A DNA stretch of 53,333 nt from JBBQKQ01 sp043719155 (GCA_043719155.1 JAYSUJ010000002.1:1-53333); one strand, 5' to 3'; shown: positions 12,497-23,661, counted from the first letter of the stretch. The notes: generated from the sequence alone by a model not told the origin. Numbers and translations are program-made.

Positions 12497-14851
12497 CTAG
12501 TCAACAACGACGGTTCTAGAGGTTGTAGCTGTACTTGTGCCAAAAATAGCTGTGTAAGTCACCGTAAAAATAGCTGGGAAAGAGGCTGCAGAACCTATCG
12601 CAGCAGGTGTCAAAACGTTGAAAAAATCACTTGTTACAGCCACAGTGGTAGTTGCACTATTTGCATCTGTAAATATTGCTGCTGCCCCTGCGTCCACATA
12701 GTTTATAGTGGTGCTAGCGATATGTTCTGGGTTAGGTCCTAAAAGGGTTATAGAAAGTCCTGTACCCCACACAGCATTTGTTACTGATGTTGCTAGCACT
12801 ACACCTTGTCTAGACTCAAGATAGTTTACCTTTTGCTCTAAAATAGTCGTCCTACTTTCTAGACTTACTACTCTGTTTACTATATCACCGAAAATCTTAC
12901 CTACTCTTTCGTCCAACTCTTTTATAGCGTTTATATATATTGCCGACAAAGCCTGATAATTCACCTTAAGTTTACCTAAACCGTCTGGAATTATTACTTC
13001 AGGAAAAGCTTTTTGAACTTCCTGTGCGATGTACCCAATCTGGGTAGTTGTCCCATTTTCCTCATCTATCCAATTGAAATTAACAGTTCTAAACATTTTT
13101 ATTTTATCTAAAACATTTGTAACTGTTGCAATATTTTTCTTCAAAGTTTCATCAGAATAAAAACCGTAACAGCTTTGCAGAGAATCTTTAGTGACAACTC
13201 CTAAAGGACTCACACAAAGTATCCTATCGGCTCCTGTTGAAATAGCTAGGTTTGAAAAATTGGGTGCAACGAAATTTCCACTCACTAGAACATTACCTTG
13301 CACAGATAACACTTCACTAGGTGTAGTAGTTCCCCCTATTCCCACTTTGCCACTATTGGCTACAAAGATAGTAGACGTAGCTTCGGACAAGCTTGTTGTA
13401 CTGCCCCTAAAAGTAAAGCCATTTTGTAAACTAGCGGCTAGTGGGCCAGAGACGGACAGGTTTGTGAAAAAACCATTAGTTACTGTCGCATAGGAAAAAG
13501 TAGCGTTTGCAGCTATCAAATTTGCATTTAATGAGTTGGTGGTAGAGGCGTTTATGGCTTGAAAATTACCGGTATACCAGTTTGTTGACGTACCACTAGT
13601 AAAAGTGGCTAGACTGCTCTGGAGGTTGGTGTTATTTATATTTGTAGCTGTTAAATTGGTACCTGAAAAGTTGGTTGTGAAAAAATTAGTCGTGGTTGCA
13701 CTGGTTCCGGTCGCATTTGTAAACAGTAAGTTTGTTATGTAGGCTGTCAACAAGTTTGAAACGTTGGCAAACATGTTGGTTGAGGTAGCAGCTGTAAAAG
13801 TCGCAAGGCTCGCTAGTAAGTTTGTAAAGTTTCCTAGGGTTCCAAAAAAGCTGTTGGCGTTAGAGGTGCTGGCATTGCTAGTTGAGGCATAAAGTACAGG
13901 TGTGAAAAGTGAGGTAGTAGCGTTGACAACTTGGGCACTTAAATTGCCCCCAGAAAAGCCACCCCCTGCCCCTTGCAAATCTGTGGCACATTCAAAAAGT
14001 GCAGTTGTGCTGTTGTAAACAACTTTTTGAGCAGGTAAGTTACAACTAGAAAGTCCTGCTCCAGAGATTTTAGACAAGCTAGCATTGCCGGTTGGGTCTA
14101 CCGCAGTACCTGTGGTCGCCCCAAAGCCGTTGTACTGCCCGCCTGTAGCATACTGGGAAAGAAACTGGGTACTGCCGCCCCCACTTGCCCCGTCTCGCCC
14201 ATTTAGGCCGTCTTTTCCGTCTCGCCCCGCCGGGCCTGGGACAGCTTTTTCTATCACCTGATACACTATTTGTGGCCTAGATGTAGTGTTGGTTGGGGCA
14301 GCAGTGGGTGTAGGTACTGGCTTTTGCTGTTGCAGTACAACTTCTTTTATCGGTGCTACTGGTTTTACAGGTGTAACTATTTCGGTTTTTATGTTTTGTA
14401 TCACTTTTTCAGCAGGCTTTTCTGAAACAATAAATTTATTTGAGGGCTGCGCTACAGTTGGATTTATTTTTACGTCCAAGATAGCCTGAGTTTTGGACAA
14501 CTCTTTCGTTTTTATAGTAGGGTACAAAACATTTGTACCTGTGGCGAGCTGGTTATTGTCTCCAATTTCTTTATAGCCTACTATCTCGGCGGTAGAGTAG
14601 CTGCCACCTTTTTCAAATGTGTTTTTCTCTGTAAGAAAGCACCTTGCGCCTGTACTCACAGCTTTAAAACTACAATAGGTGTTGAGTTTTAGCACCTTTG
14701 CAAAAGACTGTTCGTCATAATATATTTTTTCTATCACTTCGCCACTTTTGTCTTTTAGGTAGGCGTAGGAAAGGGCCGACACTTGCGAAAGACTCGCAAG
14801 TGCAAACACCCCAAATAAGGTTACAGTTAGAATTTTTTTCTTACCATTCAT
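12497..14851 (-). CDS. secreted fibre-like protein with collagen segment and Peptidase_S74 chaperone domain
   Basis: 785 aa from the ATG at 14851; a start 12 codons upstream is possible. Order: signal peptide (KILTVTLFGVFALASLSQVSA), a cysteine-containing N-terminal region, a Pro-rich linker, a short collagen-like run (GPAGRDGKDGLNGRDGASGG), Asn/Thr-rich repeats (NATGTSATTTNFF type), then a Peptidase_S74 intramolecular chaperone domain beginning SDETLKKNI and containing IGYIAQEVQKAFPEV, a coiled coil, and an Ig-like tail starting after INYVDAGAAAIF. S74 domains trimerise phage tail fibres and then cleave themselves; the Ser of SDETLKKNI is present. Tail-fibre architecture on a CPR cell suggests attachment to a host or partner. 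A -10 (TATACT, 14859-14864) abuts the start. Confidence 0.75.
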   Translation of the reverse strand: MNGKKKILTVTLFGVFALASLSQVSALSYAYLKDKSGEVIEKIYYDEQSFAKVLKLNTYCSFKAVSTGARCFLTEKNTFEKGGSYSTAEIVGYKEIGDNNQLATGTNVLYPTIKTKELSKTQAILDVKINPTVAQPSNKFIVSEKPAEKVIQNIKTEIVTPVKPVAPIKEVVLQQQKPVPTPTAAPTNTTSRPQIVYQVIEKAVPGPAGRDGKDGLNGRDGASGGGSTQFLSQYATGGQYNGFGATTGTAVDPTGNASLSKISGAGLSSCNLPAQKVVYNSTTALFECATDLQGAGGGFSGGNLSAQVVNATTSLFTPVLYASTSNASTSNANSFFGTLGNFTNLLASLATFTAATSTNMFANVSNLLTAYITNLLFTNATGTSATTTNFFTTNFSGTNLTATNINNTNLQSSLATFTSGTSTNWYTGNFQAINASTTNSLNANLIAANATFSYATVTNGFFTNLSVSGPLAASLQNGFTFRGSTTSLSEATSTIFVANSGKVGIGGTTTPSEVLSVQGNVLVSGNFVAPNFSNLAISTGADRILCVSPLGVVTKDSLQSCYGFYSDETLKKNIATVTNVLDKIKMFRTVNFNWIDEENGTTTQIGYIAQEVQKAFPEVIIPDGLGKLKVNYQALSAIYINAIKELDERVGKIFGDIVNRVVSLESRTTILEQKVNYLESRQGVVLATSVTNAVWGTGLSITLLGPNPEHIASTTINYVDAGAAAIFTDANSATTTVAVTSDFFNVLTPAAIGSAASFPAIFTVTYTAIFGTSTATTSRTVVVD

Positions 14852-14899
14852 ACAACTCAGTATACTGTCACTTTTTTTATTTTGCATAGGTTATCCACA

Positions 14900-17800
14900 T
14901 TATATAGTTGGTGGCTCTGTAGCCGGCTCTGCTGGTGGCACCGGGTCCAACACTGGCTCTGCTGTTATTTCTGTTGCTGGTACTACTTCAGGAGCAGGTA
15001 CGGTTGCAGGAGTGGTTGTTGGCAATGGGTTTACAAGTTTGTCTTGTTTTGTGTTTTTATAATTTATAAAATCTTTCAGATCATTTTCATTTATACAAGT
15101 TTGCCCTAAACACAATTTGTCTGTTTGTACCTCTTTAGCAGAAAGTTTATTAGTCACCAACTCGGTAACTACTAACAACCCACTGTTTAGCAGGTCTACT
15201 TTTTTGTTTAACTCAGTCAGTCTTTGTAGCATAAAGATCTGCATTTTTACAAAGCTCAGACTTTCAATTTTATCTGAACTGGTCGCTGCAAAACTTGCGT
15301 CCAAAAACTCTGGGTTTATAGCTGTAAATTGCTCTAGAAATAAATTATCTATAACTGTATTTAAGGTGGTAGTTGAGTTGTAAACGTTGACCGAGTTTGA
15401 AATAGCAGAGCTGACCGAGCTGTCTATCCGACTGTTAACAGTGTTTACTAGACCTGCAAAACTAGAGTTGTTTAAAGCCAGCTCTATACTAGAGTTGATA
15501 GTAGTGGTCGAGATGCTATTGCCTCCATTTTTAAGTATCTCAGGGTCATACCAAGTCGGCGCCACTTGCACCTCTATCTTTCCAAGCACTCCATCAAAAG
15601 CGTCTATTGCGTGCCCCACAATGTACCCAGCTTTCAACATTTTTACACCTACCCCAGGTACAGAGCCAACGCCAATCGGGTCTCCTTTTTTGATATTTCC
15701 ATTTTCATTGGAAACTTTAGTTTCAACAATACCTAAATATCCTACAGTTCTAGCATTTACTTTGCCTTCGTTTTTTGTATTACCGACAAACCCCGTTCTA
15801 TTTGAAACCACGCCAATAATGGTATCTATAAAAACTCCTTTTGTATACCCAGATTCACCATGTGTGATGATATCCCCATATTCAGTCTCAGTATCTACAA
15901 TCAAAATTTCCCCAAAATCTGCTCCGTTAGTATTATACGCTACAGTTATTCCACCAACATCATTTCTTAGTGAAATCCTCCCAACAGATGTACCGTCGGT
16001 TTCGTTAGTAGAACTTGCAAAAAATCTGACAAAGGTCGCACAATCTGCTGATGTAGAGTAGTTAGAGTTTCCACTTGAAACACATGTATTAGGAATACCA
16101 GCGCCAGTGTTCAACCTCAAAACAGAACTAGTATTAGATGTTGTTGTCGCCAAGTTTGTCATTGCAAAAGCAGCGCTGCCAGTAGTCGTGCCGGGGACAT
16201 TATCTACAAAATTCACTTTATAGTTGTTAGTCACAAACGGCCCACCTACAGAAAGTTTGTCCGCTACTCTGAGTGAACCCAAATCAACAAGAAGTCTCAA
16301 ATAGTTTAAGTTTAAATCTTTGGTAGTAAGGGTGTCGGTGTAAAAATTGGTAGTAGTGGCTTGGGTAATAGTAGCCAAAGTCCCAGAAATATTTGTTCCA
16401 AAGATGTTTGTAGAGTTAAAGTTTGTGACAAACCAATTTGTAGACGTACCATTAGTAATGGTCGCATTTGTACCCATTATATTTGTAGCAACCAGCAAAT
16501 TGTCTATGTTTGCATTTAGAGCAGACAACATATTGGAAACTCTAAAGTTGGTGGTTGTCGCATCTGTAAAAGTAGCAGAATTTACAACTACAAGATTGTC
16601 TATCTTAGAGTTAAGAGAGTTGAAAACATTGGCAAATAAATTTGTAGAAGTAGCTTGGGTAAAAGTAGCTTTTATACCCATCACGTTTTCATTGGTAAGG
16701 TTGGCAACCAACAAACCTGTAATAGTAGCGTTTCTTATTATTGCCCCATCTATAGCCAAATTTGTGGCTGTGGCGTTGGTCAAAGTAGCATTCACAAACT
16801 CAGAATTTTGAGAATTCAGATTCACCACTCTAGCATTTTGGGTAAACCAATTTGTAGAAGTACCACTAGTGATAGTCGCCAAGTCTCCAACAGTAGAAGA
16901 GGCGAACAAATTTCTAATTTCTGTCACCCCTAACAACTTTGTTGTACCTGTAGCTGTAAAGTTAGTAGTACTTAGACTTGCAAATTGTCCAGTTTGCGCT
17001 GTGACAGCGTTTACTGCGAGTGTGTCTATTTTGGAGTTTAAAGCTGTGAAAATCTCGGTAAATAAATTGGTAGAGGTCGCTGTTGTAAAAGTGGCGTAGT
17101 TAATGATAGTTGAAGAGGCAGAGATGTTTAGTGCATAAATAGTCTTGGTTGCCAGAAAGTTTCCTGCGATTATATCTTTATTAAACAGAGTATTGCCATT
17201 TACAATTAAAGTTGAGTCAATATTAGTAACATTTGTTGAGGTACCAATCCTTACAGCTGACGAGAAAGTTGGTAAATCTGAATAAGTTCCAATGTTAATT
17301 TCAGAGCCAGAGAGATCTACCTTATGTTCTAAATTACCGATACGTACGATACCTGAACCTGCTGTTCCCAAATTTAAATCACCCAAAAATGCTGCATCCC
17401 CATGAAAAGTGTTTGCACCATAAAAATCATTGTATCCAATTGTTGGAGCTGTACTAGAACCAAAAATATTTGAAGAAGAATTTCCTCCTCCAAATTGATT
17501 GTTTACTTGGTCACCAGTCCCAAAATAGTTTTGAGTTCCTGCACCTACACCAAAATAGTTTTCTGTGATGTTTGCTAGTTGTCCGCCAGACCCAAAAAAG
17601 TTAGTTGCATCTAGACCATTTCCAAACTGGTTGGTAAGACCTGTTCCTGTTGCCAGTGTCACTGCCCCACCAGCATATATTTCATTAAAGGCTGTCAAAC
17701 CTGCCAAGATCACAGTGCCTGTAGCTGTTAAGTTTCCTGTTATTAGACTACCTAACTGCAAGCTAGAGCCAGTCGCATTTATAAATCCAAGTTGCCCAAA

Positions 17801-20800
17801 GTTTCCAAATAAAATATTGGAAGTGGTCGCAAAAATGGAAGTGGTTGTTGCCTCGGTGATGGTTGCCCTTTTACCTATGATGCCGTTGTAGGCAACACTG
17901 TCTGTCTCGATAATATCTGCATAAATTTTAGTAAAAGTTGCATTTGTGATAGTAGCATTCGCAAAGTTCACCATATTTGGAAACATGATGTCAGCCCCAG
18001 ACAAGTCAAGTTTTCCAGAAACTGTAGTGGTGCCGGACAGAGTACTAGTACCAAAGAAATTGTTTACCCCGAACAAATTTGTAAAGTTTGAGCTTAGAAA
18101 ACTTGAAAATAAATTAGTTGAAGTGGCATTGGTATTTGTTGCATTTTGGATTTTTGAGTCAGTGGCGTTTAGGTTCATCACACTAGCGTTGGTTATTTTA
18201 GAATTTGTTGAGTCAAAATTCATAGCAAACAAGTTGGTGCTACTTGCGTTCGTATTTGTCGCTTTTTTCACCGTCAACTCTTCAGCCGAAATATTTAAGA
18301 GTCTTGCAAAGCTAGCCCAAATATTTGTACTGGTAGAGTTGGTAACTGAAGCGTTGTTGGCAAATAAATCGTTCAAAAGTGCTGAGCCTGTAGCCACCAA
18401 GTCTGTCGTCACGATTTTTGTAGTGGTAGCGTTGGTAACAGTGGCGTTAGTTGCCAACAAATTTGTGGTGGTAAGGTCTGTGAACGCAGCTGAGATAGCA
18501 CTCAACAAATTTGCAAACAAATTGGTAGAGGTTGAGTTTGTTAGGGTCGCATTTCTAGCATTTAAGTTGTCAGAGTTTGTTGTACTTGCATTTACACTTG
18601 AAGAATTTACAGTCGCCAAGTTTGCCGTCCCAGTTGCCGAAATGTTTGTGGTAGAAATATTTGCAAGTTGGGCATTGCTTCCTGTTGCATTTCTAAACAA
18701 CAAATTGTTGGTGTTCAGGTCTAAAATCCTAGCAAAACTTGCCCAGATATTTGTAGAAGTGCTATTTGTGACTGTTGCCCTAGCAGAAAATAGGTCTTGA
18801 GCTGTTAAAGTGTCTACATTTGTAGTACTGGCGTTTACAGTAGTCACGTTTACAAATTGGGAATTTGCATTGATAGTGTTTAGGGTTAGTGAGTTTAAAT
18901 TTGTTACATTGGCATTTGTACCATTAAAATTTGTACCGTTAAAAGTAACAGCATTGGAAGTGGTTGCATTACTAGTTGAAGCGTTAGAGGTCACAAAATT
19001 TGAATTGTTACCAAACAGAATTGCGATATTTGCTGAAATTAAATTTGCAAAGTCGGCCAATAAATTGTTAACAAATAAATTAGCAGAAGTCGCATTTACT
19101 ATTGAGGCATTTTGTGATGACAGGTTGGTGTTTACCAAGTTGGTGATAGTGGCGTTAGCAATGCCACTTGATGGAAAAATAATGTCAGCATTTGTCAGGT
19201 CAAGCTTGCCAGAAATGGTTGTTGTACCAGAAAGAGTCGTAGTACCTACAATGCTCACCAAAAACGCAGAAAAGCTATTTGCAAATAAGTCTGAGGTAAC
19301 AGTAGCTGAGGTTATGGTTGCTCTTTCGGTCAAAAAGCTAAAAATATTTGTCCCAGAGTTTGGGTTGCCGATATTTGTAGTACTAGCGCCAAAAGAGTTT
19401 ATATTTGTAGTGCCCACAATGTCATTAAAACCATTGGTACTAAAATTAACAAAACTATTTATAGCAAAGTCACCAGCTGCAACTAACACATTACTATTTG
19501 TACTGTAGGAAAATAAATTATTTGTATTTAACCTGTCAACATTTACAATTGAACTGTTTAGAAATACAGAGTCAATAAAGTCTGACGAGATGAAATTTGA
19601 GAAAGTGGAACTGGCAAAAGTAGTTGAGGCTATTAAGAAATTGGTGGCCACGCTCGTAAAAGTAGCATTTTTAGGATACGCACCTAAAATACCTGACAGG
19701 TCAAAAGTTGTAGTCGACCCGTTTGTATATGTAAACAAAATATTTGTACTTGAGGTAGCCACACTTGCAATCCCGACTCCATTAAGACCGTTTGTACCAT
19801 TAAGTCCTGCAACCCCTGCCACTCCAGCTGCACCGTTTACCCCGTTTGTTCCGTTTACTCCACTTGAACCGTTGGCTCCGTTTGCGCCATTCGTTCCATT
19901 TGTGCCATTAAGTCCATTTATGCCGTTGGTACCATTCGTTCCATTTGTACCGTCTAGACCATTTATGCCGTTGGTTCCGTTTACTCCGGCCACACCTTGT
20001 GTACCTGTTGCCCCTGTAATAGTCGGTATTAAAATATTTGTCGTAGATCCATTTGAGAGGTTGAAAGTTAGTAAATTTCCTAAGGCTGTGATTAGAGAAA
20101 CTCCAACACCATTTAGACCATTTATACCATTTGCCCCACTTGCTCCGGTTGGTCCAGTAGCTCCATCCACACCAGCCAAGCCCTGTACACCCGTAGCACC
20201 TGTTGCACCAGTTAAGCCAATCGGGCCTTGAAGGCCTGCTGGTATAGTAAAGTTTTGAAAAGTTGAGTCAGAATAGCTAATTGTTAAAATACTTCCAGCT
20301 GAAGTTATACCCGAAATCCCACGACCTACGGCACCAGTAGCACCTGTTGCCCCTGCTGCTAAGTTTATAATGGTTGATGAACCGTTGGTTAAATATAAGG
20401 TAAAGCTGCTAGCATCTGTGGTAGTAGAAATACTAGCTACGCCCATTCCGTTTAAGCCGTTCAGACCATTGCTACCATTTGTACCATTGTTTCCATTTGT
20501 GCCTGCTGGACCAGCAACACCTGTTGCACCTTGTATACCCTGTATACCGGCGACACCTTGTGGGCCAGCTGGACCAGTGATACCCTGAGGGCCTGTAGCA
20601 CCTGTTGCACCCTGAGGGCCAGCTACACCTTGGTCACCTTTTACTCCCTGAATACCTGTGTCACCCTTTGGACCAGTAGATCCATCTTGACCTGCGGGAC
20701 CTTGGGAACCTGTAGAGCCCACAGAGCCTGCCACACCTTGTGGCCCAGAAACTCCTTGAGGTCCTGCTGGACCCGTGAGACCTGTTGCACCAACAGAACC

Positions 20801-23620
20801 AGTTGCACCCACGGCACCCGCTGTACCTGTAGCTCCTGTAATAGTCGGTATTAAAATATTTGTTGTAGATCCATTTGAGAGGTTGAAAGTTAATAAATTA
20901 CCTATGGCTGTAATAATTGACACACCTACACCGTCAACACCTGCAGTACCGTTTGCCCCTGTAGCTCCATTTATAGTTGGTATAGTTAGTGTGGCTGTAG
21001 TGTTGTCTGAAAAGTTAAAACCTAGCAATGATCCGTTGGTTAAGTCTTGGAAAATACCTAAAAGACCACGTCCTGTTAAGCCGGTTAGACCTATGGCCCC
21101 CGTTGCCCCAACAGAACCATTATTACCTGCTGGACCTTGAACACCAACTGGACCTTGTGGACCCGTCGGACCAGCTATACCTTGAGTTCCCGTAGCCCCC
21201 TGCAAACCAGATAACCCTTGTAAGCCATTTGTGCCAGCTGGTCCGACAGCACCTGTTGCTCCAGTATTACCTTGAGGGCCAGCTGGACCTTGTGGACCCG
21301 TGGCTCCTGTCGGTCCAGCAGGTCCTATGAATGTCGGTACTGTAAAAATATTTGAAGAACCATTTGATAAATTTACAATCAAGTTGTTACCACTTTGGGT
21401 AACTCCGGATACGCTAGTACCCGTAGAACCAGTCAGACCTGTTAACCCAGTTAAACCCATTACACCTTGCGTGCCTGTTGCCCCCTGCAAACCAATATCG
21501 CCCTTTAAACCAACAAGACCCTGAGAACCAGTATCACCTTTGTCACCTTTTGTACCAGTATCACCTTTTACTGTCGGTACAGTTATGGTGGCTACTGTGT
21601 TATTTGAAAAATAGAACCCTAAGTTTGTAGCGTCTTGTAAAATACTTAAAATCCCCCTACCTGTGTCACCAGTTGGTCCTACTAGTCCTGTATCGCCTTT
21701 GTCACCTTTCGCACCTTGCAAACCTGTTGCACCAGTCGCTCCGGTCGGTCCAATTGCGCCAGTATCACCCTTTTGTCCCTGTGTGCCTTGTGGTCCTGTA
21801 GCTCCAGTTGCACCTGTCAAACCTGTGTCTCCTTTTACAGTTGGTATAGTTATTGTAGCTGTAGTGTTATCTGAGAAATTGAAACCAAGTAACGCTCCGT
21901 TTGTTAAATCTTGGAAAATTCCCAATAGTCCACGGCCAGTTAAACCAGTTGCACCTGCGGCACCGACGCCTCCAGTTGCGCCAGCTGCCCCAGTAGGACC
22001 AGTTAGGCCTGTCGCACCTGTAGAGCCAGTGGCACCTTGTGGCCCTGTAACACCTGTCGAACCTTGAGAGCCCGTCGCTCCGGTTGCACCAGCTGGACCC
22101 GTTAGCCCTGTTGCTCCTGTAACACCTTGGGCGCCGGTTGCACCAACATTACCAGCAGCACCTGTGGCTCCTTGAGGACCAACTGGCAAATTAAAAATAT
22201 CTGATGTTCCACTTGTGTAGTTAACAGTTAAAACTGTACCACTTTGTGATTGGGAAATTCCTGTTATACCTCTTCCGTCTAGCCCCGTGTCACCTTTATC
22301 TCCTTTGGCTCCTGTGGCACCAGTCGCACCGACTGCTCCATTTGACCCAGCTGCCCCAGTTGGACCCGTTAGCCCTGTTGCACCTGTAGAACCAGTTGAG
22401 CCTTGTGGACCATTTGGACCCTGACTTCCTTGCGAGCCAGTGGCACCTTGGGCACCGGTTGGTCCTGTGAGACCCTGTACTCCTTGTGAACCAGTTGCAC
22501 CACTAGGTCCTGTTGCCCCAACAGCTCCTGTAACTGTGGGGATAGTAATAGTCGCCGAAGTATTATCTGAAAAATAAAAACCTAGATTTGTACCATTTAA
22601 AGCATCTTGTAAGATAGTTAAAATACCTCGTCCGGCCACACCCACTGCGCCAGTACTACCTGTGTCTCCCTTTATCCCTTGTGTACCTTGTGAGCCAGTT
22701 GGGCCAGACGCACCTTGTGCACCAGTGGCACCGTTTGGACCTGTCGCTCCTGTGGCCCCAGTTGCTCCTGTAACAGTTGGGATAGTGACCGTTGTTGTGG
22801 CTCCATCTGTCTTCGTAAAAGTTAACATATCTCCCAGTGCTGTAATTAGAGATATACCTACACCTACTGTACCTTGTGTACCAGTTGCCCCAGTTGCACC
22901 CATTACACCTGCTGTGCCTGTCGCCCCTTTTTCACCCATCAAACCTTGCACCCCTGACAACAATTTGATTGTTGTCGAAGCCACCCCGTCTATATATAGT
23001 GTAAACGAGTCAGTCGTAGTGGAAATAGCAGTAATGCTAGACCCAGTTGCCCCTCTTGCCCCAACCTCTCCAGTCGGACCTACTGTTCCTGTAGCACCGG
23101 TAGCCCCTGTCGCCCCACTTCCCCCCCCAGAAAAACCTCCATATTGTGCTCCGTTGGTCAAATTTGAAAAATTAAAATTTGAACCTAGTCCAAAGACACC
23201 TCCTGAACCATTTGTATTTAAATTGCTCGCAGTATTTACGCTAGTGTTTGTAGCTGGCAGATATATAACTCTAGTTTCATTTACCACTTTGGTAATAGGG
23301 TTTACATAAGTTACATTAGTGTTGGTAGTTGAGGTTCCAGTATTTACTGAAGCACTTGTGGTAGTTGCTATATTATTTTTTGGAAACAACAGCGAACTAG
23401 ATAAACCATCTTTTACGAAAATGTCGGTTTGACATAGTTTGTTATCATCTTTAGGTACAAGAGTAGCAAACGTACAGTAAATCCTAATAGAGAAATCTCC
23501 AAAGAGGTCTGACTGTTGAGTTGTAGATTGTGCAAAAATATTTTGGAAAGAAAGTAAGACTGAAATTGTAATAAAAAATATATTTATAGAAAAACTTTTT
23601 GCGTTTTGAAATAATTTCAT
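14900..23620 (-). CDS. giant collagen-like and NAT-repeat surface protein (2906 aa)
   Basis: Signal peptide (residues 1-31), then an N-terminal domain shared with the 1251-aa protein (IRIYCTFATLVPKDDNKLCQ). A Gly-X-Y region (mainly GATGPTG-type triplets) spans roughly residues 165-1300, broken many times by modules of about 35-45 residues such as RGILTILQDALNGTNLGFYF. Next come about 650 residues of NATITNATSTNLF-type repeats, a short Asn-Phe-Gly region (about 1975-2055), more repeats, then a C-terminal domain (TNGADFGEILIVDTETEYGD ... GKIEVQVAPTWYDPE) related to one in the 1251-aa protein, a coiled coil and a Pro/Thr-rich end. No S74 domain. Probably a very long extracellular fibre. The DNA repeats make copy-number change likely. 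No sortase motif or membrane anchor seen. Confidence 0.8.
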   Translation of the reverse strand: MKLFQNAKSFSINIFFITISVLLSFQNIFAQSTTQQSDLFGDFSIRIYCTFATLVPKDDNKLCQTDIFVKDGLSSSLLFPKNNIATTTSASVNTGTSTTNTNVTYVNPITKVVNETRVIYLPATNTSVNTASNLNTNGSGGVFGLGSNFNFSNLTNGAQYGGFSGGGSGATGATGATGTVGPTGEVGARGATGSSITAISTTTDSFTLYIDGVASTTIKLLSGVQGLMGEKGATGTAGVMGATGATGTQGTVGVGISLITALGDMLTFTKTDGATTTVTIPTVTGATGATGATGPNGATGAQGASGPTGSQGTQGIKGDTGSTGAVGVAGRGILTILQDALNGTNLGFYFSDNTSATITIPTVTGAVGATGPSGATGSQGVQGLTGPTGAQGATGSQGSQGPNGPQGSTGSTGATGLTGPTGAAGSNGAVGATGATGAKGDKGDTGLDGRGITGISQSQSGTVLTVNYTSGTSDIFNLPVGPQGATGAAGNVGATGAQGVTGATGLTGPAGATGATGSQGSTGVTGPQGATGSTGATGLTGPTGAAGATGGVGAAGATGLTGRGLLGIFQDLTNGALLGFNFSDNTTATITIPTVKGDTGLTGATGATGPQGTQGQKGDTGAIGPTGATGATGLQGAKGDKGDTGLVGPTGDTGRGILSILQDATNLGFYFSNNTVATITVPTVKGDTGTKGDKGDTGSQGLVGLKGDIGLQGATGTQGVMGLTGLTGLTGSTGTSVSGVTQSGNNLIVNLSNGSSNIFTVPTFIGPAGPTGATGPQGPAGPQGNTGATGAVGPAGTNGLQGLSGLQGATGTQGIAGPTGPQGPVGVQGPAGNNGSVGATGAIGLTGLTGRGLLGIFQDLTNGSLLGFNFSDNTTATLTIPTINGATGANGTAGVDGVGVSIITAIGNLLTFNLSNGSTTNILIPTITGATGTAGAVGATGSVGATGLTGPAGPQGVSGPQGVAGSVGSTGSQGPAGQDGSTGPKGDTGIQGVKGDQGVAGPQGATGATGPQGITGPAGPQGVAGIQGIQGATGVAGPAGTNGNNGTNGSNGLNGLNGMGVASISTTTDASSFTLYLTNGSSTIINLAAGATGATGAVGRGISGITSAGSILTISYSDSTFQNFTIPAGLQGPIGLTGATGATGVQGLAGVDGATGPTGASGANGINGLNGVGVSLITALGNLLTFNLSNGSTTNILIPTITGATGTQGVAGVNGTNGINGLDGTNGTNGTNGINGLNGTNGTNGANGANGSSGVNGTNGVNGAAGVAGVAGLNGTNGLNGVGIASVATSSTNILFTYTNGSTTTFDLSGILGAYPKNATFTSVATNFLIASTTFASSTFSNFISSDFIDSVFLNSSIVNVDRLNTNNLFSYSTNSNVLVAAGDFAINSFVNFSTNGFNDIVGTTNINSFGASTTNIGNPNSGTNIFSFLTERATITSATVTSDLFANSFSAFLVSIVGTTTLSGTTTISGKLDLTNADIIFPSSGIANATITNLVNTNLSSQNASIVNATSANLFVNNLLADFANLISANIAILFGNNSNFVTSNASTSNATTSNAVTFNGTNFNGTNANVTNLNSLTLNTINANSQFVNVTTVNASTTNVDTLTAQDLFSARATVTNSTSTNIWASFARILDLNTNNLLFRNATGSNAQLANISTTNISATGTANLATVNSSSVNASTTNSDNLNARNATLTNSTSTNLFANLLSAISAAFTDLTTTNLLATNATVTNATTTKIVTTDLVATGSALLNDLFANNASVTNSTSTNIWASFARLLNISAEELTVKKATNTNASSTNLFAMNFDSTNSKITNASVMNLNATDSKIQNATNTNATSTNLFSSFLSSNFTNLFGVNNFFGTSTLSGTTTVSGKLDLSGADIMFPNMVNFANATITNATFTKIYADIIETDSVAYNGIIGKRATITEATTTSIFATTSNILFGNFGQLGFINATGSSLQLGSLITGNLTATGTVILAGLTAFNEIYAGGAVTLATGTGLTNQFGNGLDATNFFGSGGQLANITENYFGVGAGTQNYFGTGDQVNNQFGGGNSSSNIFGSSTAPTIGYNDFYGANTFHGDAAFLGDLNLGTAGSGIVRIGNLEHKVDLSGSEINIGTYSDLPTFSSAVRIGTSTNVTNIDSTLIVNGNTLFNKDIIAGNFLATKTIYALNISASSTIINYATFTTATSTNLFTEIFTALNSKIDTLAVNAVTAQTGQFASLSTTNFTATGTTKLLGVTEIRNLFASSTVGDLATITSGTSTNWFTQNARVVNLNSQNSEFVNATLTNATATNLAIDGAIIRNATITGLLVANLTNENVMGIKATFTQATSTNLFANVFNSLNSKIDNLVVVNSATFTDATTTNFRVSNMLSALNANIDNLLVATNIMGTNATITNGTSTNWFVTNFNSTNIFGTNISGTLATITQATTTNFYTDTLTTKDLNLNYLRLLVDLGSLRVADKLSVGGPFVTNNYKVNFVDNVPGTTTGSAAFAMTNLATTTSNTSSVLRLNTGAGIPNTCVSSGNSNYSTSADCATFVRFFASSTNETDGTSVGRISLRNDVGGITVAYNTNGADFGEILIVDTETEYGDIITHGESGYTKGVFIDTIIGVVSNRTGFVGNTKNEGKVNARTVGYLGIVETKVSNENGNIKKGDPIGVGSVPGVGVKMLKAGYIVGHAIDAFDGVLGKIEVQVAPTWYDPEILKNGGNSISTTTINSSIELALNNSSFAGLVNTVNSRIDSSVSSAISNSVNVYNSTTTLNTVIDNLFLEQFTAINPEFLDASFAATSSDKIESLSFVKMQIFMLQRLTELNKKVDLLNSGLLVVTELVTNKLSAKEVQTDKLCLGQTCINENDLKDFINYKNTKQDKLVNPLPTTTPATVPAPEVVPATEITAEPVLDPVPPAEPATEPPTI

Positions 23621-23661
23621 AAAAAGATTGGGTTGATTAATAGATTTGCTATCTTGTACAG

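Noticed and set aside
15900..19700. Regularly spaced similar sequences that could suggest a CRISPR array
   Set aside because: Repeats are coding (NATITNATSTN-type), vary in length and sequence, and stay in frame; no cas genes are present.
19590..23309. Long plus-strand proline-rich ORFs opposite the 2906-aa gene
   Set aside because: They are the reverse complement of Gly-X-Y codons, which read as Pro-rich frames; the minus-strand frame has the signal peptide and domains.
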